In this document: positions 54,019 through 63,906 of the stretch, piece after piece | Layout: the number at the start of each line of letters is the position of its first letter | Position numbering within the stretch: the stretch's first letter is position 1 | Assembly: GCA_032027205.1 (NCBI GenBank) | Contig: JAVSMN010000001.1 | Span: 2,793,418-2,857,417, forward strand | Reading direction: 5' to 3' | Origin: Zeimonas sp032027205 | GTDB taxonomy: Bacteria; Pseudomonadota; Gammaproteobacteria; Burkholderiales; Burkholderiaceae_E | DNA length: 64,000 bases | The notes under the pieces: model-generated | The model's database searches: none | Told to the model about the DNA's origin: nothing | Seen by the model: the letters and a program-made list of their open reading frames with translations, nothing else | Made by a program: the position numbers and the translations under genes

Positions 54019-55055
54019 GGCGCCTGCTCGCGCGCGCCCGCGGCGTCGAGATCCTGCAGCACCGCCGAGACCAGGTAGCGCGGCCGGCGCCGCACCTCCT
54101 GGTAGATGCGCCCGACGTATTCGCCGAGCAGTCCGATGCCGAAGAGCGCGATTCCCATCAGCAGGAACTGGATCGCGAACAGCGTGAACAGGCCGCCTTC
54201 CTCCGGCCCGAGGAACAGGCGGCGCAGCACGAGCACGACGACCAGCGCCGCCGAGAGCACCGAGAGCAGCATCCCGGCCAGCGAGAACATCTGCAGCGGC
54301 ACGATCGAGAACGACGTCATCAGGTCGAAGTTCAGCCGCATCAGCCGGTAGGCCGAGTATTTCGATTCGCCGGCGAAACGCTCTTCGTGCGCGATGTCGA
54401 TCTCGACCGGGTTGCGTGCGAACTGCCAGGCGAGCGCCGGAACGAAGGTGTACAGCTCCTCGCAGCGGTTGATCGCGTCGACGATCTCGCGGCTGTAGGC
54501 GCGCATCATGCAGCCTTGGTCGGTCATGCGGATGTGCGTGGTGCGCTCGCGCAGGCGGTTCATTGCGCGCGAGGCGACGCGCCGCCACCAGGCGTCCTCG
54601 CGCAGCCGCCGGATCGTGCCGACGTAGTCGTGTCCGGCGTCCATCTGCTCGAGCAGCCGGGCGATTTCCTCCGGCGGGTTCTGCAGGTCGGCGTCGAGCG
54701 TGACGATGCGCTCGCCGCGCGCGTACTCGAAGCCGGCGAGGATCGCGCGGTGCTGCCCGAAGTTCGACGCGAACAGCACGACGCGTGTCACGTCGGGGCG
54801 GCGCGCAAACTGCTCGGCGAGCAGTTGCGCGGAGCGGTCGTTGCTGCCGTCGTCGACGAAGACGATTTCGTAGGAGACGCCGAGTGCGTCGAGCGCCGGG
54901 TACAGGCGTGCGAACAGCGCGGCGAGCACCGCCTGCTCGTTGTAGACGGGGACGATCACCGACACGCGCGGAGGCGCGCGGAGGCGCGGCGCAGCCGCTG
55001 CGAAGGACGCGCCCGCGCCGGGCGCCGCGGGCGTGGCCGTTGCCGGCAGGCTCAT
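54015..55055 (-). CDS. arnC: ArnC-like undecaprenyl-phosphate 4-deoxy-4-formamido-L-arabinose transferase
   Basis: 346-residue GT2 membrane glycosyltransferase. The GT-A core begins RVSVIVPVYNEQAVLAALF, with EIVFVDDGSNDRS and the DxD metal site in IVTLDADLQNPPEE. Two C-terminal helices (MLLSVLSAALVVVLVL, FLLMGIALFGIGLLGEYVG) and IYQEVRRRPRYLV are as in ArnC/DPM-like enzymes. ATG 55055 overlaps the arnB stop (ATGA). Transfers the sugar from UDP to undecaprenyl phosphate at the inner membrane. Confidence 0.93.
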   Translation of the reverse strand: MSLPATATPAAPGAGASFAAAAPRLRAPPRVSVIVPVYNEQAVLAALFARLYPALDALGVSYEIVFVDDGSNDRSAQLLAEQFARRPDVTRVVLFASNFGQHRAILAGFEYARGERIVTLDADLQNPPEEIARLLEQMDAGHDYVGTIRRLREDAWWRRVASRAMNRLRERTTHIRMTDQGCMMRAYSREIVDAINRCEELYTFVPALAWQFARNPVEIDIAHEERFAGESKYSAYRLMRLNFDLMTSFSIVPLQMFSLAGMLLSVLSAALVVVLVLRRLFLGPEEGGLFTLFAIQFLLMGIALFGIGLLGEYVGRIYQEVRRRPRYLVSAVLQDLDAAGAREQAP

Positions 55056-56179
55056 CGCAAGGATGCCTTCGTTACGCGCTGCACGGCTTCGCATACGCGC
55101 AGCACGTCGTCGTCGTGCATGCCGGCGTGCAGCGGCAGCGTGATGGTGCGGCGGCCGATCTCCTCGGCCACCGGGAATTGCCCTTCGTGATATCCGCGGG
55201 CGCGATACAGCGCGAACAGATGCATCGCGGGGTAGTGCACGCCGACGGCGATGCCTTCGCGGCGCATCGCGTCGATGAATTCGCCGCGGCCGATGCGCAG
55301 GCGATCGAGCGGCAGCAGCGGCTGGAACATATGCCAGTTCGACTGCTCGAAGTCGGCCGGCGGCAGCTCGAAGCCCAGCGAGCAGTCGAAGTGCTCGAAG
55401 TACAGGCGGGCCAGCGCGCGCCGGCGCTCGTTGAATTCGTCGAGCCGACGCAGTTGCACGATGCCGAGCGCCGCAGCGATGTCGGTGAGGTTCGCCTTTG
55501 CGCCGAGCACGTCGACGTCCATCGATCCGTCGGGGAAGCGCGTGACGCCCTGCAGGCGCAGTTTCTCGAAGCGGCGCGCCTCTTCGGCGTCGTTCATCAC
55601 CAGGCAGCCGCCTTCGCCGGTGGTCATGTTCTTGTTGGCGTGGAAGCTGAACGAGACGAGGTCGCCGAAGCTTCCGATGCGCGCGCCGTGCCAGTTCGCG
55701 CCCATCGATTGGGCGGCGTCTTCGAGCACGCGCAGGTGGTGGCGCGACGCGATGGCGGCGAGCGCGTCGCGGTCGGTCGGCAGCCCGGCGAGGTCGACCG
55801 GCAGCAGCATTCGGGTGCGCGCGCCGATCGCCGGTTCGATGCGCGAGACGTCGATGTTGCGCGTGCGCGCATCGGCGTCGACGAACACCGGTGTCGCGCC
55901 GACGGCGAGAACGACGTTGGCGGTGGCTACCCAGCTCAGCGGACAGGTGATCACCTCGTCGCCGGGCCCGATGCCGGCCAGGCGCAACGCGATTTCGAGT
56001 GCCGCGGTGCCCGACGCGACGACGCGCGTCGGGCGGCCGCCGAAGTACGCTGACAGCGCGTCCTCGAACTCGCGGCAGCGCGGGCCGGTGGTCAGCCAGC
56101 CGGAGCGCAGCACCGCGTCGACGGCCGCGCGTTCGTCGTCGCCGATCAGGGGACGGGCAAAGGGAAGTTCGTTGCTCAA
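55052..56179 (-). CDS. arnB: ArnB-like UDP-4-amino-4-deoxy-L-arabinose aminotransferase
   Basis: 375-residue DegT/DnrJ/EryC1 PLP aminotransferase. RPLIGDDERAAVDAVLRSGW at the N-terminus, GSGTAALEIALRLAGIG-type PLP-phosphate site (ASGTAALEIAL), DAAQSMGANW, and the Schiff-base Lys in SFHANKNMTTGEGG. The best start is TTG at 56179, which overlaps the arnT stop (TTGA); the frame runs upstream through arnT but is Arg-rich and not homologous. No Shine-Dalgarno is seen, so coupling to arnT is implied. Confidence 0.91.
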   Translation of the reverse strand: MSNELPFARPLIGDDERAAVDAVLRSGWLTTGPRCREFEDALSAYFGGRPTRVVASGTAALEIALRLAGIGPGDEVITCPLSWVATANVVLAVGATPVFVDADARTRNIDVSRIEPAIGARTRMLLPVDLAGLPTDRDALAAIASRHHLRVLEDAAQSMGANWHGARIGSFGDLVSFSFHANKNMTTGEGGCLVMNDAEEARRFEKLRLQGVTRFPDGSMDVDVLGAKANLTDIAAALGIVQLRRLDEFNERRRALARLYFEHFDCSLGFELPPADFEQSNWHMFQPLLPLDRLRIGRGEFIDAMRREGIAVGVHYPAMHLFALYRARGYHEGQFPVAEEIGRRTITLPLHAGMHDDDVLRVCEAVQRVTKASLR

Positions 56180-57885
56180 AGCGCGGAGGAATCGGCGGCG
56201 CGACGCAGGACGACGACGCGTCGCGCGTCGCGGAAGACGACGTGCATCGGCAGACCGGACGCGGACAGCGAGGACCAGGTTTCGGGCTTCATCATCGCTG
56301 CGCCGTCGTCCAGCGCCTGCCAGCGCTGCGCGAATTCGGCCACCGTCGGGATCCATCGCCCGGGGTCGCGACTTTGCCCGAAGGCGAATTCGTCGGTCCA
56401 GGCCACGAGCGTCACGTTCCGATCCAGATAGAAGGGAAGGGTCTGATCGTACATCGCCACGGAGAAGACGGACGCATCGGCCGACAGCAACGGCCGCAGC
56501 ACGGCGCCCACGTCACGGCTGCTCTTGATCGACGCATGCTCGTCGTGCCCGTCGAGCGCGGCGAGCGTGGCGAGCACCGTCCCTGCGGCCAGGACGACGA
56601 CGCCGGCCAGCGCTCTTGCCTGGCCGAAGCTGCGGTAGGCGAGCGTCGCGGCGCCGAGCACGAGGGCGCCCGCGGCAGCGAAGCCGGGCGCCATTGCCTC
56701 CAGCACCTCGGGCGGCGTGTCGTGCGTGGCGAAGCGGGCGAGCAGGGGCGCGACGGCCATCACTGCAATGCCTGCAACGGCGGGCGCCAGGAGATGGATG
56801 CGCAGGCGCCGCGGGTCGGCCTTCGCCAGCCAGGCACCGGCGAGCAGCGCCAGCGCCGGGAACATCGGCAGGATGTACGAGGGCAGCTTCGACCGCGACG
56901 CGCTGAAGAACACGAAGACGAATGCGGCGTACACCAGGAGGAAGCGGCGCGGCTGGAAAGTGCGCTGCGGCTCGCGTGCGGCGCCGAAGCGGGCGAGCGA
57001 CGGCAGCATCGTCGTCCACGGCAGGAAACCGGCCAACAGCAGCGGGACGAAATACCAGACGGCGCCGGGGCGCCGCGCCTGGTTAGTCAGGTAGCGCTGG
57101 AAGTGCTCGTGCACGAAGAAGAAGTCGGCGAAGCCGGGATTGCGCAGCGAGACGACGACGAACCATGGCGCGGCGAGTGCGATGAAGACGGCGAGTCCGG
57201 CCAACCAGTGCATGCGGCGCATCGGTGCGAGCGTGCGTGCCCAGGCGCAATACAGCAGCAGCGTGGCGCCCGGAATCAGCACGCCGACCAGCCCCTTGGT
57301 CAGCACTGCGCCCGCCATCGCCGCCCACGCCGCTAGCATCCATCGACGTTGGTGCCGCGCCAATGCGTCGTCGCGCTGCGCGAGCAGGAATGCGCACAGC
57401 GCGAGCGTCAGGAACAACGTGAGCCCCATGTCGAGGCTCAGGAAGTGCGCGTTGGCGACGATCCAGAGGCAGCCGGCTGCGCTTGCCCCGGCGAAGGAAC
57501 CGGTCGGCTCGCCCCACATCCGGCGCGCGGTGAACGCGACGAGCGCCGCCGTGGCGAAGCCGCAGGCTGCCGGCCACAGCCGCGCCGCGAACTCGCCGAC
57601 GCCGAGCAGACCCATCGCCGCAGCGGACATCCAGTATCCGAACGGCGGCTTCTCGAAATACAGGAAGCCGTTCAGGTGCGGGGTGATCCAGTCGCCGCTG
57701 CGCAGCATGCCGAGCGCGATCGTCGCGTAGCGGCCTTCGTCGGGATTGACCAGCGCGCGATGACCGAGGGGCGCAAACCAGGCGACGGCGAGTGCGAGCC
57801 AGGCGGCCCACGGACCCCACGCTCGTTGTGGGTCGCGACGCGCGCGCTCGTCGCTGCGGGAGGAACGGACGACTGCCGGCGGCAT
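56176..57885 (-). CDS. arnT: ArnT-like lipid A glycosyltransferase (PMT/GT83 family)
   Basis: 569 residues, inner-membrane GT-C enzyme moving L-Ara4N from undecaprenyl phosphate to lipid A, which lowers envelope charge and gives polymyxin resistance. The periplasmic-loop signature VNPDEGRYATIALGMLRSGDW (residues spanning the first loop) and FLYFEKPPFGYW are typical, with about 12 helices and a C-terminal periplasmic domain. ATG 57885 is used; TTG 57972, overlapping the yajQ stop (TTGA), would add 29 residues. First of the arn genes here; ugd and arnE/F are not in the window. Confidence 0.91.
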   Translation of the reverse strand: MPPAVVRSSRSDERARRDPQRAWGPWAAWLALAVAWFAPLGHRALVNPDEGRYATIALGMLRSGDWITPHLNGFLYFEKPPFGYWMSAAAMGLLGVGEFAARLWPAACGFATAALVAFTARRMWGEPTGSFAGASAAGCLWIVANAHFLSLDMGLTLFLTLALCAFLLAQRDDALARHQRRWMLAAWAAMAGAVLTKGLVGVLIPGATLLLYCAWARTLAPMRRMHWLAGLAVFIALAAPWFVVVSLRNPGFADFFFVHEHFQRYLTNQARRPGAVWYFVPLLLAGFLPWTTMLPSLARFGAAREPQRTFQPRRFLLVYAAFVFVFFSASRSKLPSYILPMFPALALLAGAWLAKADPRRLRIHLLAPAVAGIAVMAVAPLLARFATHDTPPEVLEAMAPGFAAAGALVLGAATLAYRSFGQARALAGVVVLAAGTVLATLAALDGHDEHASIKSSRDVGAVLRPLLSADASVFSVAMYDQTLPFYLDRNVTLVAWTDEFAFGQSRDPGRWIPTVAEFAQRWQALDDGAAMMKPETWSSLSASGLPMHVVFRDARRVVVLRRAADSSAL

Positions 57886-57968
57886 GGCGGCGACGATGCC
57901 CGAGGCGCCGTGAGACCTGTGCCGGCGCTTCGTGAGCGAATCGTGAGAAACGGACAGCGCGGCGCCGC

Positions 57969-58454
57969 TCAATCGCGAAAGTTGGTGAAGGCCAGCGGCA
58001 CGTCGACGATCTCCTTCTTCAACAGCGCGATCGCCGACTGCAGGTCGTCGCGCTTGGCGCCGCTCACGCGCACCGAATCGCCCTGGATGCTGGCCTGCAC
58101 CTTCAGCTTGCTGTCCTTGATCAGCCGCACGAGCTTCTTCGCGTGCTCGCTGGAGACGCCGTGGCGAACGGTGATCAGCTGCTTGACCTTGTCGCCGCCG
58201 ATCTTCTGCGCGTCGCCGTAGTCGAGGAAGCGCACGTCGACGTTGCGCTTGGCCAGCTTGGCGAGCAGGACGTCGCGCACCTGTCCGAGCTTGAAGTCGT
58301 CGTCAGCGTAGGCGGTCAGCTCGCGCTCCTTCTGCTCGATGCGCGCGTCCGACCCCTTGAAGTCGAAGCGCGTCGAGATTTCCTTGTTGGCCTGCTCGAT
58401 CGCATTGCGGACCTCGACCGCATCGGCCTCGGAAACGACGTCGAAAGAGGGCAT
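57969..58454 (-). CDS. yajQ: YajQ family c-di-GMP-binding protein
   Basis: 161 residues, normal length, two ferredoxin-like folds. MPSFDVVSEADAVEVRNAI, STRFDFKGSDARIEQKE, and GVSSEHAKKLVRLIKDSKLK with VSGAKRDDLQSAI are hallmark blocks. Relatives in Xanthomonas and Pseudomonas bind cyclic di-GMP; this is assumed, not shown, here. It precedes arnT with no gap and may be co-transcribed with the arn genes. Confidence 0.95.
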   Translation of the reverse strand: MPSFDVVSEADAVEVRNAIEQANKEISTRFDFKGSDARIEQKERELTAYADDDFKLGQVRDVLLAKLAKRNVDVRFLDYGDAQKIGGDKVKQLITVRHGVSSEHAKKLVRLIKDSKLKVQASIQGDSVRVSGAKRDDLQSAIALLKKEIVDVPLAFTNFRD

Positions 58455-58567
58455 CCGCTCACCTCGGTTTCATGCTGGTAGACGCGCGCATTCTACTGGT
58501 GCCGATCTTCACAGGCACGTCGTTCGCACCGCCGCCTTTAGTTCTTGCCACGGAGGCCTGACCGATC

Positions 58568-59716
58568 GTGATGAGCGAAGCAGTCGTCGGCGGTGCCCCG
58601 CTGACCCGCCATTCCCGGGTCTCGTTCCTGTGTTGCCGGCCCGGCGCGCGCGAGCATGAGCTCGTCTCGCAGATCGGCATAGCGCGCGAACTCGCGCGCC
58701 TGATCGGCGGGCGCTTCGACCGCTACGTCGACGCCGAGCGCACCGACGCCGAGGCCGCGCTCGGCTACGTCGTGCCCAACGACACGATCGTCGGCGTGCG
58801 ATCGGCGCTGCGCTGGGGCATCGAGAGCGAGGACGATCTGTTCGGCGGCGTGGTGCCGTTTCCCTTCGTCGCCACCAAGGTCATCTCGCATCCGCTGGTC
58901 GCAGCCGATGCGCCGCGCCCGCCGGGTTGGGAGGCGGATTTCGCCGCCCGCATTGCCGACGTCGTGCTGCCCGGCTATTCGGTGTTCTCGATTCGCGACC
59001 TGCAGGTTGCCGCGGGCGCGCTGCTCTCGCACGGTCCGGTTCGAATGAAGCTGGCCAGCGGCATCGGCGGGCTGGGGCAGAGCGTGGTCGGCTCCGAGCG
59101 CGAGCTCGCAGAGCGACTTTCGCACCTCGACCCGAGCGAAGTCGTGCGCCGCGGCGCCGTCGTGGAGACCGACCTTCGACAGGCGCGCACCTGGAGCATC
59201 GGGCAGCTGCGCATCGGCCGGCTGCGCACCAGCTACTTCGGGACCCAGCGAACGACCCGCGATTGCCACGGCGACGAGGTCTACGGCGGTTCGTCGATCA
59301 CGATGGTGCGTGGCGGCTTCGATTCGCTCGAGCCGCATGTGATGGGCGACGAGCCGCTGCGGCGAGCGCTCGGCTTTGCGCGCGTGTACCACGAGGCCGC
59401 CTTCGCATCGTTCGCGGGAATCTTCGCGTCGCGCTGCAACTACGACGTCGTCCAGGGCGTGGATGTCGACGGCGTCGAGCGAACCGGCGTGCTCGAGCAG
59501 TCGTGGAGGGTGGGCGGCGCAAGCCCTGCCGAGCTCGTCGCGCTGCACGCACTGCGCGACGACCCGGCGCGCGAAAAAGCAAGCGCCGAGGCGGTGGAGC
59601 TGCATTGCGCCGATCCGGAACTGCCCGAGGGCGCATTCGTTCATTTCCGCGGTGTCGATGATCGGGTCGGCCCGATCACGAAGTACGCGCGCTTGCTCGA
59701 CGATGCAGACGCGTGA
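58568..59716 (+). CDS. DUF3182 family protein (ATP-grasp-like)
   Basis: 382 residues from GTG 58568 (an ATG follows at 58571; GGAGG lies 11 bases upstream of the GTG). Recognised by the DUF3182 pattern YVVPNDTIVG, ESEDDLFGGVVPFPFVATKVI and the glycine-rich KLASGIGGLGQSVV, which resembles an ATP-grasp nucleotide loop. No function is assigned to the family. The last 14 bases overlap the start of a hydrolase gene, so the two proteins are made together and may act together. Confidence 0.8.
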   Translation: MMSEAVVGGAPLTRHSRVSFLCCRPGAREHELVSQIGIARELARLIGGRFDRYVDAERTDAEAALGYVVPNDTIVGVRSALRWGIESEDDLFGGVVPFPFVATKVISHPLVAADAPRPPGWEADFAARIADVVLPGYSVFSIRDLQVAAGALLSHGPVRMKLASGIGGLGQSVVGSERELAERLSHLDPSEVVRRGAVVETDLRQARTWSIGQLRIGRLRTSYFGTQRTTRDCHGDEVYGGSSITMVRGGFDSLEPHVMGDEPLRRALGFARVYHEAAFASFAGIFASRCNYDVVQGVDVDGVERTGVLEQSWRVGGASPAELVALHALRDDPAREKASAEAVELHCADPELPEGAFVHFRGVDDRVGPITKYARLLDDADA

Positions 59717-60518
59717 GCGCCACGTCGACATCGTCGTCGGCGCCGATCGGATAGACGGCACGCTCGTCGCGCCGGGGCAGGGAATGCCGGGCGTTCTCTT
59801 CGTGCACGGATGGGGCGCGACGCAGCAGCAATATCTCGCCCGCGCGCGCGACATCGCCGCGCTGGGTTGCGTCTGCCTGACGCTGGACCTGAGCGGACAC
59901 GCGCGCACGCAGGCGCAGCGCGAAACCGTCTCGCGCGAGCGAAACCTGCGCGACGTGCTCGGCGGCTACGAGGTCCTCGCCGCGCACCCGCAGGTCGACC
60001 CCGAGTCGATCGCCGTCGTCGGCAGCAGCTACGGCGGCTACCTGGCGGCGGTTCTCACCGAGACGCGCAACGTTCGCTGGCTGGGGCTGCGCGTGCCGGC
60101 GCTGTACCGCGACGCCGGCTGGGAACTGCCGAAGCTGCAACTGCATCGCGAACAGGATCTCGTCACCTACCGGCGCAGTTTCGTCCCGCTCGCGGAGAAC
60201 CGCGCATTGCGCGCCTGCGCGCGCTTTCGCGGCGACGTGCTGGTCGTCGAGTCCGAGCGCGACGACATCATCCCGCCACCGGTGATCGCGAGCTATCGCG
60301 CCGCGTGCACGCAGGCGCATTCGCTGACCTACCGCTGCATGAAGGGCGCCGATCACGCGCTGTCGAGCGATGCCAGCCAACGCGAGTACACGTCGCTGCT
60401 CGTGCAGTGGTTCACCGAAATGTTGGCAACTGCCAGGCGCGACGTGCGCGAACCGTCGCAGACGATCGTCGCCGATCCCGGGCGCGTGCGCGCGATCGAC
60501 CAGTCAGCCGCGTCTTGA
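59703..60518 (+). CDS. Alpha/beta-hydrolase
   Basis: 271 residues with a serine-hydrolase fold. The oxyanion region is GVLFVHGWGATQQQYLARAR, the nucleophile elbow is VVGSSYGGYLAAVL (GxSxG), the acid is likely in VVESERDDIIPP and the His in KGADHALSS. No signal peptide, so cytoplasmic. It resembles dienelactone/dipeptidyl-peptidase-type hydrolases; the substrate is unknown. It is tied to DUF3182 by a 14-base overlap, and its 3' end overlaps convergent uup by 15 bases. Confidence 0.85.
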   Translation: MQTRERHVDIVVGADRIDGTLVAPGQGMPGVLFVHGWGATQQQYLARARDIAALGCVCLTLDLSGHARTQAQRETVSRERNLRDVLGGYEVLAAHPQVDPESIAVVGSSYGGYLAAVLTETRNVRWLGLRVPALYRDAGWELPKLQLHREQDLVTYRRSFVPLAENRALRACARFRGDVLVVESERDDIIPPPVIASYRAACTQAHSLTYRCMKGADHALSSDASQREYTSLLVQWFTEMLATARRDVREPSQTIVADPGRVRAIDQSAAS

Positions 60519-62447
60519 CTCGAGCGCTTCCCAGCGTTCGAGCGCCTGTAGCAATTCCGTCTCGATCGCCGCAAAGCGCTCATTCATCGCGCGCGCGGCG
60601 GCCGGATCCTGCCAGCTGTCCGGGTCGGCGAGCTGCTGCCCGAGCGCCTTCTGCTCGTGTTCGAGCGCGGCGATGCGATCGGGAAGCGCGTTTAGCTCGC
60701 GCTGCTCGGCGTAGCCGAGCTTGCGTCGCTGCGGGGCGGGCGCCGCGGCGCGTGCCGTTGCCGCAGCCGCCGCGTCCGCGGGCGCCACCGGGGCTCGCTG
60801 CGTCGGCGCCACCGCGGGCTTCGCGTTGCCGGCGCGGCGCGCCTCTTCGGCGCGCGCCGCCTCGTAGTCCGAATAGCCGCCCGCCTGTTCGCGCCAGCGG
60901 CCGTCGCCTAGCGAGACGATCGTCTGCGTGACGACGTTGTCGAGGAAAGCGCGGTCGTGGCTGACGACGAGCACGGTTCCCGAGTATTCGCCGAGGAGTT
61001 CCTCGAGCAGCTCGAGTGTCTCGATGTCCAGGTCGTTGGTCGGTTCGTCGAGCACGAGCAGGTTCGCCGGCCGCGCGAACAGCCGCGCAAGCAGCAGCCG
61101 GTTACGTTCGCCGCCCGACAACGAGCCGACCGGGGAGCGCGCACGCGCCGGAGAAAACAGGAAGCGCTCGAGATAGCTCATCGCGTGCGTCTTCCGTCCG
61201 GCGATTTCGATCCAGTCGGAGCCCGGGCTGATCGTCTCGACCAACGTCGCCGTATCGTCGAGTTGCGCGCGCAGCTGATCGAAATACGCGACCTGCAGGT
61301 TCGTGCCGATGCGCACGATGCCCGAGTCGGGCGCGATCTGGCCAAGCATCAGCCGCAGCAGTGTCGTCTTGCCCGAGCCGTTGGGTCCGACCAGGCCGAC
61401 ACGGTCGCCACGCTGCACGATGGTGGAGAAGTCGCGCACGACGACGCGATCGCCCCAGGCCTTGTTCACGCCGATGAGCTCGACGACGCGCTTGCCGGAA
61501 CGCTCGCCGGCGTCGACCGCCAGCTGCGCGCGCCCGAGGCGCTCGCGCCTCGCCGCGCGTTCGCGCCGCAGCTCCTCGAGGCGGCGCACGCGCCCCTCGT
61601 TTCGCGTGCGCCGGGCCTCGACCCCCTGGCGGATCCACGCCTCTTCCTGCGCGAGCAGCTTGTCGAACTTCGCGTCGGCGACCGCCTCGACCGCCAGCTC
61701 GTCGTTCTTGCGTCGCTGGTAGTCGGCGAAGCTGCCCGGATACGAGCGCAATCGGCCGCGGTCGAGCTCGACGACGCGCGTGGCGACGCGGTCGAGGAAA
61801 CGCCGGTCGTGCGTGACGACGACGAGCGCTCCGCGCCATGCAGCGAGGAGCTCCTCGAGCCAGCCGATCGAATCGATGTCGAGGTGGTTCGTCGGCTCGT
61901 CCAGCAGCAGCAGGTCGGGCTCGGCGACCAGCGCGCGCGCGAGAGCGACCCGCTTGCGAACGCCGCCCGAGAGCTCGCCGACGCGCCGCTCGCCATCGAG
62001 TCCGAGACGCGTCAGCACGCTGTCGATGCGGTGGACGACGGCCCATGCGCCCTGCGTCTCGATTCGCGCCTGCAGCGCCGCGAGACGCTCGAGCGAGGCT
62101 TCGTCGGCATGTCCGCCGCGGGCGATCGAAACGGCGAGCGCCTCGTACTCGCCGACGAGCCCGGCCTGTCCGGCCAGACCTTCGGCGACCGCCTCGAAGA
62201 TCGAGTGCGACTCGTCGAGCGACGGCTCCTGCGCGACGTAGGCGATGGAGACGCCGCTCTGTCGCGAGATCTCGCCGTCGTCGAAGGCGAGCAGGCCGGC
62301 GATGCCGCGCAGCAACGACGACTTGCCGGTGCCGTTGCGACCGATCAGCGCGATGCGTTCGCCCGCCTCGATCGACAGCTCGGCGTCGCGCAGCAGCGCG
62401 ACGTGCCCGTAGGCGAGGTCGACGTCGCGCAGCGTCAGCAGCGACAT
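60504..62447 (-). CDS. uup: ABC-F ATPase Uup
   Basis: 647-residue soluble ABC-F protein with two ATPase cassettes acting on ribosomes or DNA intermediates. Cassette 1: GRNGTGKSSLLRG, LSGGVRKRVALARAL, LLLLDEPTNHLD. Cassette 2: GPNGSGKTTLLRLM, LSGGERNRLLLARLF, LLVLDEPTNDLD. An Ala/Pro-rich linker (about 545-580) leads to the C-terminal coiled-coil domain (LGYAEQRELNALPDRIAAL), typical of Uup. ATG 62447 chosen at the first cassette's start. It lies 13 bases downstream of argG. Confidence 0.93.
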   Translation of the reverse strand: MSLLTLRDVDLAYGHVALLRDAELSIEAGERIALIGRNGTGKSSLLRGIAGLLAFDDGEISRQSGVSIAYVAQEPSLDESHSIFEAVAEGLAGQAGLVGEYEALAVSIARGGHADEASLERLAALQARIETQGAWAVVHRIDSVLTRLGLDGERRVGELSGGVRKRVALARALVAEPDLLLLDEPTNHLDIDSIGWLEELLAAWRGALVVVTHDRRFLDRVATRVVELDRGRLRSYPGSFADYQRRKNDELAVEAVADAKFDKLLAQEEAWIRQGVEARRTRNEGRVRRLEELRRERAARRERLGRAQLAVDAGERSGKRVVELIGVNKAWGDRVVVRDFSTIVQRGDRVGLVGPNGSGKTTLLRLMLGQIAPDSGIVRIGTNLQVAYFDQLRAQLDDTATLVETISPGSDWIEIAGRKTHAMSYLERFLFSPARARSPVGSLSGGERNRLLLARLFARPANLLVLDEPTNDLDIETLELLEELLGEYSGTVLVVSHDRAFLDNVVTQTIVSLGDGRWREQAGGYSDYEAARAEEARRAGNAKPAVAPTQRAPVAPADAAAAATARAAAPAPQRRKLGYAEQRELNALPDRIAALEHEQKALGQQLADPDSWQDPAAARAMNERFAAIETELLQALERWEALESRRG

Positions 62448-62460
62448 CGCGTCATCGCTT

Positions 62461-63831
<1,371 letters not shown>

Positions 63832-63868
63832 TTTCTTGCGCGCCGCCGTGTGCAGTGAAAAACCGCTG

Positions 63869-63874
63869 ATTATA
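63869..63874 (-). promoter_or_regulatory. argG: Consensus -10 (TATAAT) of the argG promoter
   Basis: The minus strand reads TATAAT exactly, 37 bases before the argG ATG, in the only AT-rich spot of the region; the -35 at 16-18 bp spacing is pyrimidine-rich and poor. A start about 30 bases before the ATG would follow. Weak -35 suggests activator help or an extended upstream element. Confidence 0.5.
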
Positions 63875-63875
63875 T

Positions 63876-63906
63876 GAAAGAAGGGAAGGGGAAAGGGGGA
63901 AGGGCA
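63876..63906. repeat. Homopurine tract upstream of argG
   Basis: About 31 bases on the plus strand are almost all A and G (runs such as GAAGGGAAGGGGAAAGGGGG). It lies just upstream of the argG -10 and occupies its -35 region. The rest of 63907-64000 shows no gene I can support. Confidence 0.45.
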
